NCBI GenBank assembly: GCA_014651175.1
Contig: BMWJ01000006.1
Span: forward strand, 62,001-126,000
Source: Streptomyces clavifer
GTDB taxonomy: Bacteria; Actinomycetota; Actinomycetes; Streptomycetales; Streptomycetaceae
Length of the DNA stretch: 64,000 nucleotides
Direction of reading: 5' to 3'
Positions within the stretch are counted from its first letter, which is position 1. Each line of letters starts with the position of its first letter. The position numbers and the translations under genes are program-made. The notes under the pieces are model-generated. The model saw only the letters and a program-made list of their open reading frames with translations, ran no database searches and was not told the DNA's origin. This document shows positions 33,293 through 43,723 of this stretch, in pieces.

Positions 33293-34984
33293 TCAGTCCT
33301 CCGGCAGTTCGACCGGGGCGATCTCGTCGAAGACGTCACCGGGACCGGGGTTGGTCGGATCGGTGCTGCCACCGAACTGGCTCATCACGCCCCACACGGC
33401 GTTGAGCGCGGTCTGCACCGCGCCCTCGGCCCAGCCCGCCGTCCACGAGATGTCGTCGCCGGCGAGGAACAGGCCCCGCTTGTCGGCGGGAAGGCGGTCC
33501 TGCATGAAGTGGGTGAACAGGCGTCGCTGGTAGCGGTAGTGCCCGGGCAGATTGGCCTTGAACGCCCCCATGAAGTAGGGCTCGTTCTCCCAGGAGACGG
33601 TGACCGGATTGCCGATGACGTGCTTGCGGATGTCGACGTCGGGATAGATCTCGCCGAGCGACTTGAGCATGACGTCCATGCGCTCGTTGGGTGAGAGCGG
33701 CAGCCACTTCAGGCTGTCGTCGCACCAGGTGTAGGACAGGCAGGTGACCGCGGGCCGGTCGGGACCCTCGTCCAGGAGGTATGTGCCCCGGGTCATCCGG
33801 TCCGTGAGCGTCATCGACATGGTGTCCCGGCCGGTCACCTCGTCCTTGTCCAGCCAGAACGGCCGGTCTACGGGGACGAACAGCTTGGACGACTCCATGT
33901 AGTGGGTGCGCTCCATCGCCGTCCAGTGGTCGATCGGGAAGAGTGCGTCGTCGCAGGCGATCTTGGAGAGCAGCAGCCAGGACTGCCCGGTGAAGACCGC
34001 CGCGCGGTAGGTGCGGATGTCCCCGGTGGCGTCGGTGACCGTGATGCGGTTCCCCGCCGTGCGGTCGAGCCGGGTCACGGCGGGGCGGGGCTCCCCGTCG
34101 TGCAGCGAGGCGAGGGATGTGCCGAGCGGCCAGTGCACGATCTTCTGCGGTTCGCGGTCCCACAGGCGCAGCGGCAGCTGCTGGCTGCCGCCGACGATGC
34201 CGCGGTGGTGGTCGTCGGCCTCGGTGTAGACGACCCGGAGGATCTCCAGGATGGAGTTGGGGAAGTCGGTGTCCCAGCCGCCGGTGCCGAAGCCGACCTG
34301 GCCGAAGATCTCGCGGTGCCGGAACGACTTGAAGGACTCGGAGGCGCAGAGGAATCCGTAGAAGGTCTGGTTGTCGAGTTTCTCGACGAGCTCCGCCCAG
34401 ATCTCCCTGATGCGGGGGACGTCGCGCTCGCGCATCGCACGGTTCATGTCGGCGAAGTCGGCGCCCTCCTCCAGACAGGCGTTCCAGGCGTTCATGACAT
34501 CGCGGTAGACCTGGGGCAGGTCGTCGATGGACGTCGCGTAGTGGGATTCGCCCTTGAGGTCGACGACGGTCGACGGGGTGGCGGCGGAGAGCGGGTTCGG
34601 GAACGGCCTGGTCTCCAGCCCCACCAGGTCGATGTAGTGCTGCAGCGCCGTGGACGAGGGCGGGAAGCGCATGGCGCCCATCTCCGCGGTCAGCGTGGGG
34701 TCGCAGCCCTCGAAGCCGACGGTGCGCAGCCGGCCGCCGATGCGGTCGGCCTCGTAGACGACGGGCTTCAGGCCCATCTTCATGAGTTCGTACGCGGCGA
34801 TGATCCCGGAGAGCCCGCCGCCGATGACGGCGACCTCGGATCCGTGCTCGGTTGCGGGTATCTGCCCGATGCCGGCGGGGTGGGCGAGGAAGTCGTCGTA
34901 GGCGTAGGGGAAGTCCGGCCCGAACATGGTGATCGGCGGCTGCGCGTCGGTGTGCTGGACGGCATTGGGCACCGTGGACGTCAT
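33293..34984 (-). CDS. flavin monoamine oxidase / L-amino-acid 2-monooxygenase-like
   Basis: A 563-aa FAD enzyme. The dinucleotide fold Val-Ile-Gly-Gly-Gly-Leu-Ser-Gly at ~52-59 is followed by Glu-Ala-Asp-Arg-Ile-Gly-Gly-Arg-Leu-Arg. Ala-Glu-Met-Gly-Ala-Met-Arg-Phe-Pro-Pro (~99-108) has the substrate-carboxylate Arg typical of L-amino-acid oxidases and of tryptophan or phenylalanine 2-monooxygenases. The end has Trp-Thr-Ala-Gly-Trp-Ala-Glu-Gly-Ala. It could oxidise aromatic amino acids either to imino acids or, as a monooxygenase, to amides such as indole-3-acetamide. The adjacent amide hydrolase supports the second option. ATG 34984 is 52 bases after the hydrolase stop, so both are in one operon. 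Confidence 0.88.
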   Translation of the reverse strand: MTSTVPNAVQHTDAQPPITMFGPDFPYAYDDFLAHPAGIGQIPATEHGSEVAVIGGGLSGIIAAYELMKMGLKPVVYEADRIGGRLRTVGFEGCDPTLTAEMGAMRFPPSSTALQHYIDLVGLETRPFPNPLSAATPSTVVDLKGESHYATSIDDLPQVYRDVMNAWNACLEEGADFADMNRAMRERDVPRIREIWAELVEKLDNQTFYGFLCASESFKSFRHREIFGQVGFGTGGWDTDFPNSILEILRVVYTEADDHHRGIVGGSQQLPLRLWDREPQKIVHWPLGTSLASLHDGEPRPAVTRLDRTAGNRITVTDATGDIRTYRAAVFTGQSWLLLSKIACDDALFPIDHWTAMERTHYMESSKLFVPVDRPFWLDKDEVTGRDTMSMTLTDRMTRGTYLLDEGPDRPAVTCLSYTWCDDSLKWLPLSPNERMDVMLKSLGEIYPDVDIRKHVIGNPVTVSWENEPYFMGAFKANLPGHYRYQRRLFTHFMQDRLPADKRGLFLAGDDISWTAGWAEGAVQTALNAVWGVMSQFGGSTDPTNPGPGDVFDEIAPVELPED

Positions 34985-35036
34985 GGGCTGAGGGCTCCTT
35001 GGAGGAAGGCGCGGGAGAGGGGAGGGTGCGGAGGGC

Positions 35037-35834
35037 TCAGACCAGGGAGCCGTACAGACCGGGGCGGCGGTCGGTCAGATACGGGTTGGCGGCGCGCGAG
35101 GCACCGAGGAGGCCCGGGTCCACGTCTCCGACGACGAGTTCCTCGCCGCGTCCGGCGCGGGCCCGGACGGCGCCGTCGGGGCCGGCCAGGCAGCTCAGCC
35201 CGGTGAACTCGAACTCGCCCTCCGTTCCGGTCCTGTTGACGTAGGCGATGTACATCTGGCTCTCGAACGCGCGGACCGGTACGACGGATTCGGCGACGAA
35301 CGGGAAGGGGTGCATCAGCGCGGTCGGCACCAGCAGGAGGTCGGTCCCGGCCAGGGCGTGCGCCCGGACGTTCTCCGGGAATTCCACGTCGTAGCAGATC
35401 AGCAGGCCGATCCGGACGCCGTCCAGTTCGGTCTGCACCACGGCCTGCTCGCCCGGGGTGAACCATTCCCGTTCGAAGCGGCCGAAGAGGTGGGTCTTGC
35501 GGTAGCCGGCGAGCGTCGTCCCGTCCGGGCCGATGAGCTGCGCGGCGTTGAAGACCGCCTCGCCCGCGCGCTCCGGGTAGCCGTAGTGGACGGCGATGCC
35601 GTGCCGTACGCAGATCTCGGCGACGGCTCGCGCCCCGGGGCCGTCCGCGGGTTCGGCGAGCCCGGCGACGGCGTCGCCGATGGCGTAGCCGGTGAGGAAC
35701 AGCTCCGGGCAGACCAGCAGCCGGGCACCCGCGGCGGTGGCCCGCCCGGCGGCCTCGTCGAGCGCCGCGAGGTTCTCGTCCGGGGAGCCGGGGCGTCCGG
35801 AGCTCTGGAGCAGGGCGGTACGCAACGACGGCAT
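35037..35834 (-). CDS. carbon-nitrogen hydrolase (nitrilase/amidase superfamily)
   Basis: A 265-aa protein from ATG 35834. The Glu-Lys-Cys triad is clear: Cys-Pro-Glu-Leu-Phe (Glu ~44), Tyr-Arg-Lys-Thr-His-Leu-Phe (Lys ~112) and Cys-Tyr-Asp-Val-Glu-Phe-Pro-Glu (Cys ~147). The length fits amidases of the superfamily better than true nitrilases. With the flavin monooxygenase-like neighbour it could release the acid and ammonia from an amide intermediate (aromatic amino acid to arylacetamide to arylacetate). Other omega-amidase or N-carbamoyl substrates remain possible. Confidence 0.88.
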   Translation of the reverse strand: MPSLRTALLQSSGRPGSPDENLAALDEAAGRATAAGARLLVCPELFLTGYAIGDAVAGLAEPADGPGARAVAEICVRHGIAVHYGYPERAGEAVFNAAQLIGPDGTTLAGYRKTHLFGRFEREWFTPGEQAVVQTELDGVRIGLLICYDVEFPENVRAHALAGTDLLLVPTALMHPFPFVAESVVPVRAFESQMYIAYVNRTGTEGEFEFTGLSCLAGPDGAVRARAGRGEELVVGDVDPGLLGASRAANPYLTDRRPGLYGSLV

Positions 35835-36076
35835 GGCTGACCTCGGGCGGTGCGGGCGGGGGCGGGGACGTTATGACGGTACGGGGCGCCCGTCGGGCCC
35901 GACAAGGCACGAGTGTTGCGCGTGCACCGTCGATCCGTTGCGTGGGACGGCCCCCGGACGGCGATTCGTTGCGCCGTACGTCCTCGCAGGTCAGGAGGGT
36001 GATCTGGGTCTCGGCCCGATGGCTCGCTCGGGCGGCCGTGCACGGGGGGCGGAGCGCGACCGGTGGTCCCGCTCCG

Positions 36077-36532
36077 TCAGCCCGGTGTGCCGGACGAGTA
36101 CCTGCGCAGCAGCGGGGACAGGACGAGGACCGACTTGGTCCGCTCGACGTACGGCTCACCCGCGATCCGTTCGAGCACCTGCTCGAAGTGCCGCATGTCG
36201 GCGGCGAAGACCTGCACGATCGCGTCGGCCTCCCCCGTCACCGTGGAGGCCGACGCGACCTCCGGGTAGCGGGCCAGGCCCCGCCTGATCGCTTCGGGGG
36301 CGGTGTTGCGGCTGCAGTAGATCTCGATGAAGCCCTCGGTCGCCCAGCCGAGCGCCGCCGGGTCGACCCGCACGGTGAAGCCCGTGATGGCGCCGTCGGC
36401 GCGCAGCCGGTCCACCCGGCGCTTCACCGCGGGCGCGGAGAGGCCGATGAGGGCGCCGATGTCGGCGTAGGAGCGGCGGGCGTCCTCGGCGAGGGCGTGG
36501 ACGATGCGTTCGTCGAGGTCGTTCAGGCGCAC
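36077..36532 (-). CDS. Lrp/AsnC-family regulator
   Basis: A 151-aa protein. I start it at GTG 36532, which gives Val-Arg-Leu-Asn-Asp-Leu-Asp-Glu-Arg-Ile-Val, the usual Lrp N-terminus; the open frame continues another 23 codons without a ribosome site. The helix-turn-helix spans ~5-50 (Tyr-Ala-Asp-Ile-Gly-Ala-Leu-Ile-Gly-Leu-Ser). The ligand-binding RAM domain spans ~65-140, with Val-Thr-Gly-Glu-Ala-Asp-Ala-Ile-Val. Such proteins sense amino acids. Placed between the amine oxidase/amidase pair and an aldehyde dehydrogenase, it likely controls this catabolic group in response to its substrate amino acid. Confidence 0.93.
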   Translation of the reverse strand: MRLNDLDERIVHALAEDARRSYADIGALIGLSAPAVKRRVDRLRADGAITGFTVRVDPAALGWATEGFIEIYCSRNTAPEAIRRGLARYPEVASASTVTGEADAIVQVFAADMRHFEQVLERIAGEPYVERTKSVLVLSPLLRRYSSGTPG

Positions 36533-36643
36533 GTCTGGTGGATCACTTCTCTGCGACGGACGGATTCGGGGGCGGCGCGGGCCGCCCCCGAAGTAGACCA
36601 TGACGCCCCGCGGGGCGCGCTCACCGCAGAGGGCGTGGCAGGA

Positions 36644-38104
36644 TCAGAAGGGGAACTGCGAGCGGCCGTGCTGCACCGAGATCCACTTCTGGGTGGTGAA
36701 GGCCTCGACGGTCGCTTCGCCGTTCAGCCGTCCGAGGCCCGAGTTCTTCTCCCCGCCGAACGGGACGATGGGCTCGTCGTGGACCGTGCCGTCGTTGATG
36801 TGGATCATGCCGGTACGGATGCGCTGCCCCACGCGCACGCCGCGTTCGATGTCGCCGGTGTGGACCGCGCCGCTGAGCCCGTACGGGGTGTCGTTGGCGA
36901 TCCGGACCGCCTCGTCCTCCCCGTCGAAGGGCACCAGGAGTGCCACGGGGCCGAAGATCTCCTGGTGCAGGACGGGGGAATCGGCGGCAAGGCCGGTCAG
37001 CACGGACGGGCTCACCACATTGCCCTCGGCGCGGCCGTGCAGCAGCGCCGTGGCGCCGTCGGCCACGGTCTGGTCGACGAGCTTGGACACCGCGTCGGCC
37101 TGCGAGGAGTTGATCAGGGGGCCGATCTGGGTCGAGGGGTCGGCCGGGTCACCGACCCGCAGGGAGGCGACCTTGGCGACGAACTTCTCGGTGAACTCCT
37201 TCTCGACCGCGCGGTCGACGAGGATCCGGTTGGCGGCCATGCAGACCTGGCCCTGGTGGACGTAGCGGCTGAAGACGGCCGCGTCGACGGCGTAGTCCAC
37301 GTCCGCGTCGTCGAGGACGATCAGCGCGCTGTTGCCGCCGAGTTCCAGGACGGTCTGCTTGAGGTTCGCCGCGCACACGGTCGCGACGTGGCGCCCCACC
37401 TTGTCCGAACCGGTGAAGGAGATGAGCTGCGGAATGGGGTGCTCCAGCAGCGCGTCGCCGATCTCGGCGATGTCGGTGACCACGACGTTCAGCAGCCCGG
37501 CGGGCAGCCCGGCGTCCTCGAACACCTTGGCCAGCAGCGTGCCGCCGCAGACGGGGGTGTTCTGGTGCGGCTTGAGGACCACGGCGTTGCCGAGGGCCAG
37601 CGCGGGCGCGACCGACTTGAGCGACAGCAGGAAGGGGAAGTTGAAGGGGCTGATGACGCCCACGACGCCGACCGGCACGCGGTAGACGCGGTTCTCCTTG
37701 CCCTCGGTGGGCGACGGAAGGAGCTGGCCGGTGGGCCGCAGGGCGAGCTGGACCGCCTCGCGGAGGAACTCCTTGGCCAGGTGCAGCTCGAAGGCGGCCT
37801 TCAGCCGGGTACCGCCCAGCTCCGCCACGATCGCGTCGCCGATCTCGGCCTCGCGCTCCTCGACGATGCGCAGCGCCTTCTCCAGGACGGCGCGGCGGGC
37901 GTACGGGTTGGTGTCCGCCCATGCCGGCTGGGCCTGCTCGGCCGCCCGGTAGGCCTGGTCCACCTCGTCGGCCGTGGCGACGGTGATCGACGCGAGCTTC
38001 TCCCCGTTGTACGGATTGAAGTCGATGATGTCCCAGGACCCCTTTCCCGGCCTCCACTCGCCGTCGATGTACTGATGGGCCAGGTCGGTGAAGAAGGAGG
38101 ACAT
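36644..38104 (-). CDS. aldehyde dehydrogenase (benzaldehyde/vanillin dehydrogenase-like)
   Basis: A 486-aa NAD(P)-dependent enzyme. ATG 38104 is preceded by AAGGG. Catalytic features: Phe-Thr-Gly-Ser-Asp-Lys-Val-Gly (cofactor loop, ~229-236), Leu-Glu-Leu-Gly-Gly-Asn (general-base Glu, ~255), Gly-Gln-Val-Cys-Met-Ala-Ala-Asn (nucleophile Cys, ~289) and Glu-Ile-Phe-Gly-Pro-Val. The sequence style (Gly-Gly-Asn-Ser-Ala; His-Gln-Gly-Gln-Val-Cys) matches the benzaldehyde/vanillin branch. It probably oxidises an aromatic aldehyde formed from an amino acid or amine, in keeping with the neighbouring oxidase. The ~200 bases upstream are AT-rich and carry its promoter and the guaB1 terminator. Confidence 0.92.
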   Translation of the reverse strand: MSSFFTDLAHQYIDGEWRPGKGSWDIIDFNPYNGEKLASITVATADEVDQAYRAAEQAQPAWADTNPYARRAVLEKALRIVEEREAEIGDAIVAELGGTRLKAAFELHLAKEFLREAVQLALRPTGQLLPSPTEGKENRVYRVPVGVVGVISPFNFPFLLSLKSVAPALALGNAVVLKPHQNTPVCGGTLLAKVFEDAGLPAGLLNVVVTDIAEIGDALLEHPIPQLISFTGSDKVGRHVATVCAANLKQTVLELGGNSALIVLDDADVDYAVDAAVFSRYVHQGQVCMAANRILVDRAVEKEFTEKFVAKVASLRVGDPADPSTQIGPLINSSQADAVSKLVDQTVADGATALLHGRAEGNVVSPSVLTGLAADSPVLHQEIFGPVALLVPFDGEDEAVRIANDTPYGLSGAVHTGDIERGVRVGQRIRTGMIHINDGTVHDEPIVPFGGEKNSGLGRLNGEATVEAFTTQKWISVQHGRSQFPF

Positions 38105-38245
38105 GAGATCCCTTACCGCAGAGAGGCAGGCAGCTGATTGCTGTTCATATTACTTACAGTGCAACCGAGTTGAAGGCGAAAAGAAACGCTCAGCGATTGA
38201 CTACAAACGAACGCATGCGGCCATCCGCTCTCCCTGCACACGCAG

Positions 38246-38280
38246 GTGCCCCTCCCGGAGCGAACACCCGGGAGGGGCAC
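38246..38280 (-). terminator. terminator after guaB1
   Basis: A 13-bp perfect stem (38246-38258 with 38268-38280) and a 9-base loop, 22 bases downstream of the guaB1 stop. Confidence 0.75.
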
Positions 38281-38301
38281 CGATGGCCAAGGACCGCGGG
38301 G

Positions 38302-39900
<1,599 letters not shown>

Positions 39901-40063
39901 CTACCCGAACAGGATTCAACCATTCACGATCACTATCCCTGGACCGGGTGACGGAGGGTCAGGTAGCTTGAAAATTTGCAGGCCGCCGTGGTATCCCCCA
40001 CACCACTGATGAGCGCCAGGAACACCCGCAACACGTTCGACCGGAGAGGATCCAGATCCGCCT

Positions 40064-41128
40064 GTGGAGAGTGAACTGCCGGACATCTACTGCCCGTTCC
40101 CGCAACGGAGCAATCCGCATGTGGGGCACACCCGTGAACACCTCACCACGTGGACACGACAGACCGGACTGGTACACCGCGAGTCCGCCAGGGACCGTTT
40201 CGAACAGGCCGACTTCGGCGCGTTCGTCGGAATGGTCTATCCGACGGCGAATGCCGAGCACCTCGACCTGGTCGCCGACTGGTTCGTCTGGCTCTTCCTC
40301 GTCGACGACCAGCTGGACGACGGGCACCTGGGCCGGAGCCCTGAGCGAATACAGGACGTGGTGGCACGGATGCGCGCCGTCGTGGAGGGCACCGTTCCCG
40401 GCCCGTGGCCGGGCGAGGAGCTCCCCACCGCCGTCGTCGCACTGGCCGACCTGTGGGAACGTACGGTTCCCCGGGCCGCCCCGCACTGGCGCACCCGCTT
40501 CGCATGGCACCTCATGACGTATCTGACGACTGCCACCACCTGGGAGGCGGGCAACCGGGCCGACGACGTGGTGCCGTCCGAGGCGACGTACATCGCCAAG
40601 CGCCGGCACACCGGGGCGATCCATGTGTGCATGGACCTGATCGAGATCGTCGCGGGCATCGAGGCACCGGAGTCGCTGCACAACGACCCCCGGTTCATCA
40701 CGGCGCTGGAGGCGTCCTGCAACGTCGTGTGCTGGGCCAACGACGTCTACTCCTTCGAGAAGGAGCAGGTGCTCGGGGAGATCCACAACCTCGTGCACCT
40801 GGTCCGCCACCACCGCGGCTACGGGGAGCGGCAGGCGCTCGAACACGTCTGTGCCGAGATCGCCGCCGAGACCGAGCGGTTCCTGGGGGCCGAGGCCGAG
40901 CTCCTCGGCACGTATCCGCAGCTGTCCGGCATGCTCGCTCCGTACCTCGACGGGATGCGGAGCTGGATGCGCGGCAATCTGGACTGGTCGCGGCAGACGC
41001 CCCGCTACAACCCGGCCGACGTCAGCCAGTACGCGCAGCCCGGTGAGTACCTGGAGGAGACGGTCCTCGGCGTGGCCGCCGAGCACGCGGCACCGGCGAA
41101 GGACCCGGCCGAGGCGCGCCGGAGCTGA
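40064..41128 (+). CDS. terpene synthase (class I, probable sesquiterpene cyclase)
   Basis: A 354-aa protein from GTG 40064, with GGAGAGGA 13 bases upstream. The first metal motif is Asp-Asp-Gln-Leu-Asp-Asp (~83-88), following Trp-Leu-Phe-Leu-Val. The second is Asn-Asp-Val-Tyr-Ser-Phe-Glu-Lys-Glu (~226-234), the NSE triad. A C-terminal Arg-Tyr (Pro-Arg-Tyr, ~317-319) completes the set. Length and motifs fit single-domain bacterial sesquiterpene synthases acting on farnesyl diphosphate with Mg2+. The product cannot be predicted from these motifs. No P450, prenyltransferase or regulator is beside it, so it is an orphan between guaB1 and a SorC regulator. Confidence 0.92.
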   Translation: MESELPDIYCPFPQRSNPHVGHTREHLTTWTRQTGLVHRESARDRFEQADFGAFVGMVYPTANAEHLDLVADWFVWLFLVDDQLDDGHLGRSPERIQDVVARMRAVVEGTVPGPWPGEELPTAVVALADLWERTVPRAAPHWRTRFAWHLMTYLTTATTWEAGNRADDVVPSEATYIAKRRHTGAIHVCMDLIEIVAGIEAPESLHNDPRFITALEASCNVVCWANDVYSFEKEQVLGEIHNLVHLVRHHRGYGERQALEHVCAEIAAETERFLGAEAELLGTYPQLSGMLAPYLDGMRSWMRGNLDWSRQTPRYNPADVSQYAQPGEYLEETVLGVAAEHAAPAKDPAEARRS

Positions 41129-41129
41129 G

Positions 41130-41175
41130 CACGACGGAGGCCGGGCACCGCGTGCGGTGCCCGGCCTCCGTCGTG
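41130..41175. terminator. strong bidirectional terminator
   Basis: A perfect 21-bp stem (41130-41150 with 41155-41175) closed by a 4-base loop, between the convergent terpene synthase and SorC genes. It is 1 base after the terpene synthase stop. Confidence 0.85.
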
Positions 41176-41190
41176 TCGTGGTCCGCGCGG

Positions 41191-42237
41191 TCAGGCGTCG
41201 GGGTCCGCCCGCTCCAGCGCCGGGCGCTGTCCGGCGGGGGACTCCGTCAGGAGGTAGTCGGCGGCCGCCGTGTCCGTGACGAGGCTGGTGACGAGACCGG
41301 AGCGCAGCACGGCACCGATGGCCGCCGCCTTGCGCTGTCCGCCCGCGATGGCCACCACCTCGGCGATCCGGCGCAGCCGGTCCGCCTCCACGGTGATGCA
41401 CCGCTCGCCCAGGTCCCGGCCGACCCGCCGCCCGTCGGAGTCGAAGAGGTGTGCGGACATCTCCGCCGCCACGCCGAGCGACGCGTAGTGGGCCCGCTCC
41501 TCGTCCGAGAGCATGTCGTGGACGGTGGAGATGCCCGGTTCCCAGGAACCGATCGAGACCGCGGCGACCGTCACCTTGTCGAAGTACTCGAAGGCGCGGG
41601 CGATGCCCGTCTGATGCCGCAGTGCCGCCGCCGTCGCCGGATCGGGCAGCAGCATCGGGGCGTAGATCGGGTGCGCCTCGCCGCCCGACACCTGGGCCGC
41701 GCGGCGGACCGCCTCGACCGAACCGCGCTCGGCCGTCCCGGCGTCGTAGACCCCGGTCAGCTGCACGACCGTGCAGGGCGGCAGACGGTCGAGCGCCGCC
41801 GCCATGTGGATGGTGGACCGGCCCCAGGCCAGGCCCAGCACATCGCCCTCGTTCACCAGCTCGCCGAGCAGGTCGGCCGCGACCTCACCGAGGTTCTCCG
41901 GATCGGCGGCGTCGTCCTGCTCCTCCGCCGGGGACTCGACCACGACCGCGTGCCGCAGGCCGTAGCGGGCCCGGAGCGCGTCCGACCGCTCCGCGTCCAG
42001 TTCCGCCGGAACCCGGATCTCGATGCGTACGAGATCACGTTCGAGGGCCGTCTCCAGGACCCGGGCCACCTTGAAGCGGCTCACGCCGAACTCCTCGGCG
42101 ATCTGGATCTTCGACTTTCCCTCGAGGTAGAACCGGCGGGCCATGGCCGCCGCCTGGACCAGCTCCGCGGGTCCCATCCGCATGGCTGACCGACCCGCCG
42201 AGATGCCAGACACCGCGATCTCCTCACTGCTGTTCAC
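41191..42237 (-). CDS. SorC/DeoR-type sugar-binding transcriptional regulator
   Basis: A 348-aa protein from GTG 42237. A GTG at 42213 has the better AGGAG site and is a credible alternative start. The N-terminal helix-turn-helix (~30-70) reads Lys-Ile-Gln-Ile-Ala-Glu-Glu-Phe-Gly-Val-Ser-Arg-Phe-Lys-Val. The SorC sugar-binding domain follows (~90-340), with Leu-Gly-Leu-Ala-Trp-Gly-Arg-Ser (phosphate loop) and Val-Val-Gln-Leu-Thr-Gly. These proteins respond to sugar phosphates. It lies 79 bases upstream of rpe on the same strand, which suggests control by or of pentose phosphate metabolism; that link is inferred. Confidence 0.92.
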   Translation of the reverse strand: MNSSEEIAVSGISAGRSAMRMGPAELVQAAAMARRFYLEGKSKIQIAEEFGVSRFKVARVLETALERDLVRIEIRVPAELDAERSDALRARYGLRHAVVVESPAEEQDDAADPENLGEVAADLLGELVNEGDVLGLAWGRSTIHMAAALDRLPPCTVVQLTGVYDAGTAERGSVEAVRRAAQVSGGEAHPIYAPMLLPDPATAAALRHQTGIARAFEYFDKVTVAAVSIGSWEPGISTVHDMLSDEERAHYASLGVAAEMSAHLFDSDGRRVGRDLGERCITVEADRLRRIAEVVAIAGGQRKAAAIGAVLRSGLVTSLVTDTAAADYLLTESPAGQRPALERADPDA

Positions 42238-42316
42238 GCGATCCGTACGCCGACCATCCTGTCAGATGCGGCGATCATTGATCCGGCCCGTCGGGCCGCG
42301 TTCATCCGACCTTTGT

Positions 42317-43000
42317 TCAGTGGCCGCACGCCCAGGGGGCGGCGGCGGTGGCCGCGTCCGCCTGGGCGCGCAGTGCCCGCACCGCCTCGGCCGGGTCCTC
42401 GGCCCCGTACACCGCCGATCCGGCGACGAAGACGTCCGCGCCGGCCTCGGCGCACCGCTCGATGGTGGTGGCCGAGACACCGCCGTCGACCTGGAGCCAC
42501 AGCTCCAGGCCGTGCTTGGAGATCAGCTCACGGGTACGGCGGATCTTCGGCAGCATGATGTCGAGGAACGCCTGGCCGCCGAAGCCGGGCTCCACCGTCA
42601 TGATCAGCAGCATGTCGAGCTCGGGGAGCAGGTCCTCGTACGGCTCGATGGGGGTGGCGGGCCGGAGCGCCATCGAGGCGCGCGCCCCCTTCGCCCTGAT
42701 CTCCCTGGCGAGCCGCACGGGCGCCGCCGCGGCCTCCGCGTGGAAGGTGACGGAGCCCGCACCGGCCTCGACGTACTGCGGTGCCCAGCGGTCCGCGTCC
42801 TCGATCATCAGGTGGCAGTCCAGCGGGGTGTCCGTGGCCCTGCTCAGCGCTTCCACGACGGGCACGCCGAGCGTCAGGTTCGGGACGAAGTGGTTGTCCA
42901 TGACATCGACATGGAGCCAGTCCGCGCCTTCGACGGCCTTCGCCTCCTCGGCGAGACGCGCGAAGTCCGCGGACAGAATGCTGGGGTTGATCTGGGCCAT
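42317..43000 (-). CDS. rpe: ribulose-phosphate 3-epimerase
   Basis: A 227-aa TIM barrel from ATG 43000 that interconverts ribulose 5-phosphate and xylulose 5-phosphate. Motifs: Asn-Pro-Ser-Ile-Leu-Ser-Ala-Asp-Phe (~4-12), His-Val-Asp-Val-Met-Asp (~30-35, metal His and Asp), Asp-Cys-His-Leu-Met-Ile (~66-71), [10 protein letters not shown] (~140-149) and Val-Asp-Gly-Gly-Val (~176-180). The C-terminus is Ala-rich. The open frame running upstream to 43282 is Pro/Gly-rich and not coding. Confidence 0.96.
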   Translation of the reverse strand: MAQINPSILSADFARLAEEAKAVEGADWLHVDVMDNHFVPNLTLGVPVVEALSRATDTPLDCHLMIEDADRWAPQYVEAGAGSVTFHAEAAAAPVRLAREIRAKGARASMALRPATPIEPYEDLLPELDMLLIMTVEPGFGGQAFLDIMLPKIRRTRELISKHGLELWLQVDGGVSATTIERCAEAGADVFVAGSAVYGAEDPAEAVRALRAQADAATAAAPWACGH

Positions 43001-43365
43001 GCACCCAAGCCTGCCATGCCCGGCGCCACTTCCTCGCCCCGGTGCGCCCCAAAGCCTCACGGGATCATTACGGTTCGTGCATTCCCGGCGTTTTCGCCCC
43101 GCGATTCCGTCCTCCGGTCCTCGGCCGCTGCCGGGGGCCGGGGCCGGGTCGTCCGGTGTACGGAGTGACCGGCCCTCGTGACGTCCCCACGCGATCCGCA
43201 GACGAGCCGGCCCGGCGGGCCCGGCGGGCGGGGGTGCCGGACCCGGCGTGGTGGGCCGGAGGACCCCGGCGGGCGGGGCCACCGGGTCCGGCGCGCCCGC
43301 CCCGGTCCGTACCAGGGCGCGGACAGCCTCTGGTGCCCGCCCTGAGGCTGTGTTAGAAACTCCCC

Positions 43366-43437
43366 GTGATCAGCGACCAGTTCCTGAAGGAGCGCCTCAG
43401 CATCGATCTCTGCCGTGTGACCAGCTGCTCCTGTTGA
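43366..43437 (+). CDS. cysteine-ended leader peptide, probable attenuator of the tau genes
   Basis: A 23-codon ORF from GTG 43366 to TGA 43437. Its second half reads [14 protein letters not shown]. This matches the pattern Arg-(x)2-Ile-Asp-Leu-x-Arg-Val-x-Ser-x-x-Cys of actinobacterial 'putative leader peptides' found before sulfur genes, as I remember it. TTAGAA/TAGAAA at 43353-43359 would place a transcription start at or near the GTG, so it may be leaderless. In mycobacteria, leaderless Cys-rich ORFs attenuate sulfur operons by ribosome stalling when Cys-tRNA is low. The tau genes begin 286 bases downstream, on the same strand. Confidence 0.7.
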   Translation: MISDQFLKERLSIDLCRVTSCSC

Positions 43438-43723
43438 GCCTGGCCCGGCAGCGCTGAGCGCTACCAGAACTGTGCGGCGTCGTCCGCCCGCCTTCCGGCC
43501 GCCCCTCGGGTGAGCCGGCGGTCTCCCTCCAGAACCCTGTCCGCGAACCGGACCTGACGGTCGCCGTCCGCGTCCGGCCCACCGGCCGCACGTTCTGCGG
43601 GGATTCCTCCCCCTCGCCCGCGGACGACTGCCGTCCGCCCGGCGTTCCCCTGCCCGTCCCTGTCCCGGCCCGGTCCGCCCCTCCGGCGGACCGGTGCCGC
43701 GGCACCTCCCGACGGAGTCCGCC
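43438..43723 (+). promoter_or_regulatory. leader region between the small ORF and tauC
   Basis: A 286-base transcribed leader without another supportable gene. A small double AGCGCT hairpin sits directly after the leader-peptide stop (about 43452-43466), and several GC-rich pairings follow. It could hold an anti-terminator/terminator switch, but I cannot fold it reliably by eye. Confidence 0.4.

Noticed and set aside
33260-33314. Short direct repeats containing CCTCCGGCAG at the end of the amine oxidase gene
   Set aside because: Two imperfect copies only, one of them part of the coding end; too little to call a functional repeat.
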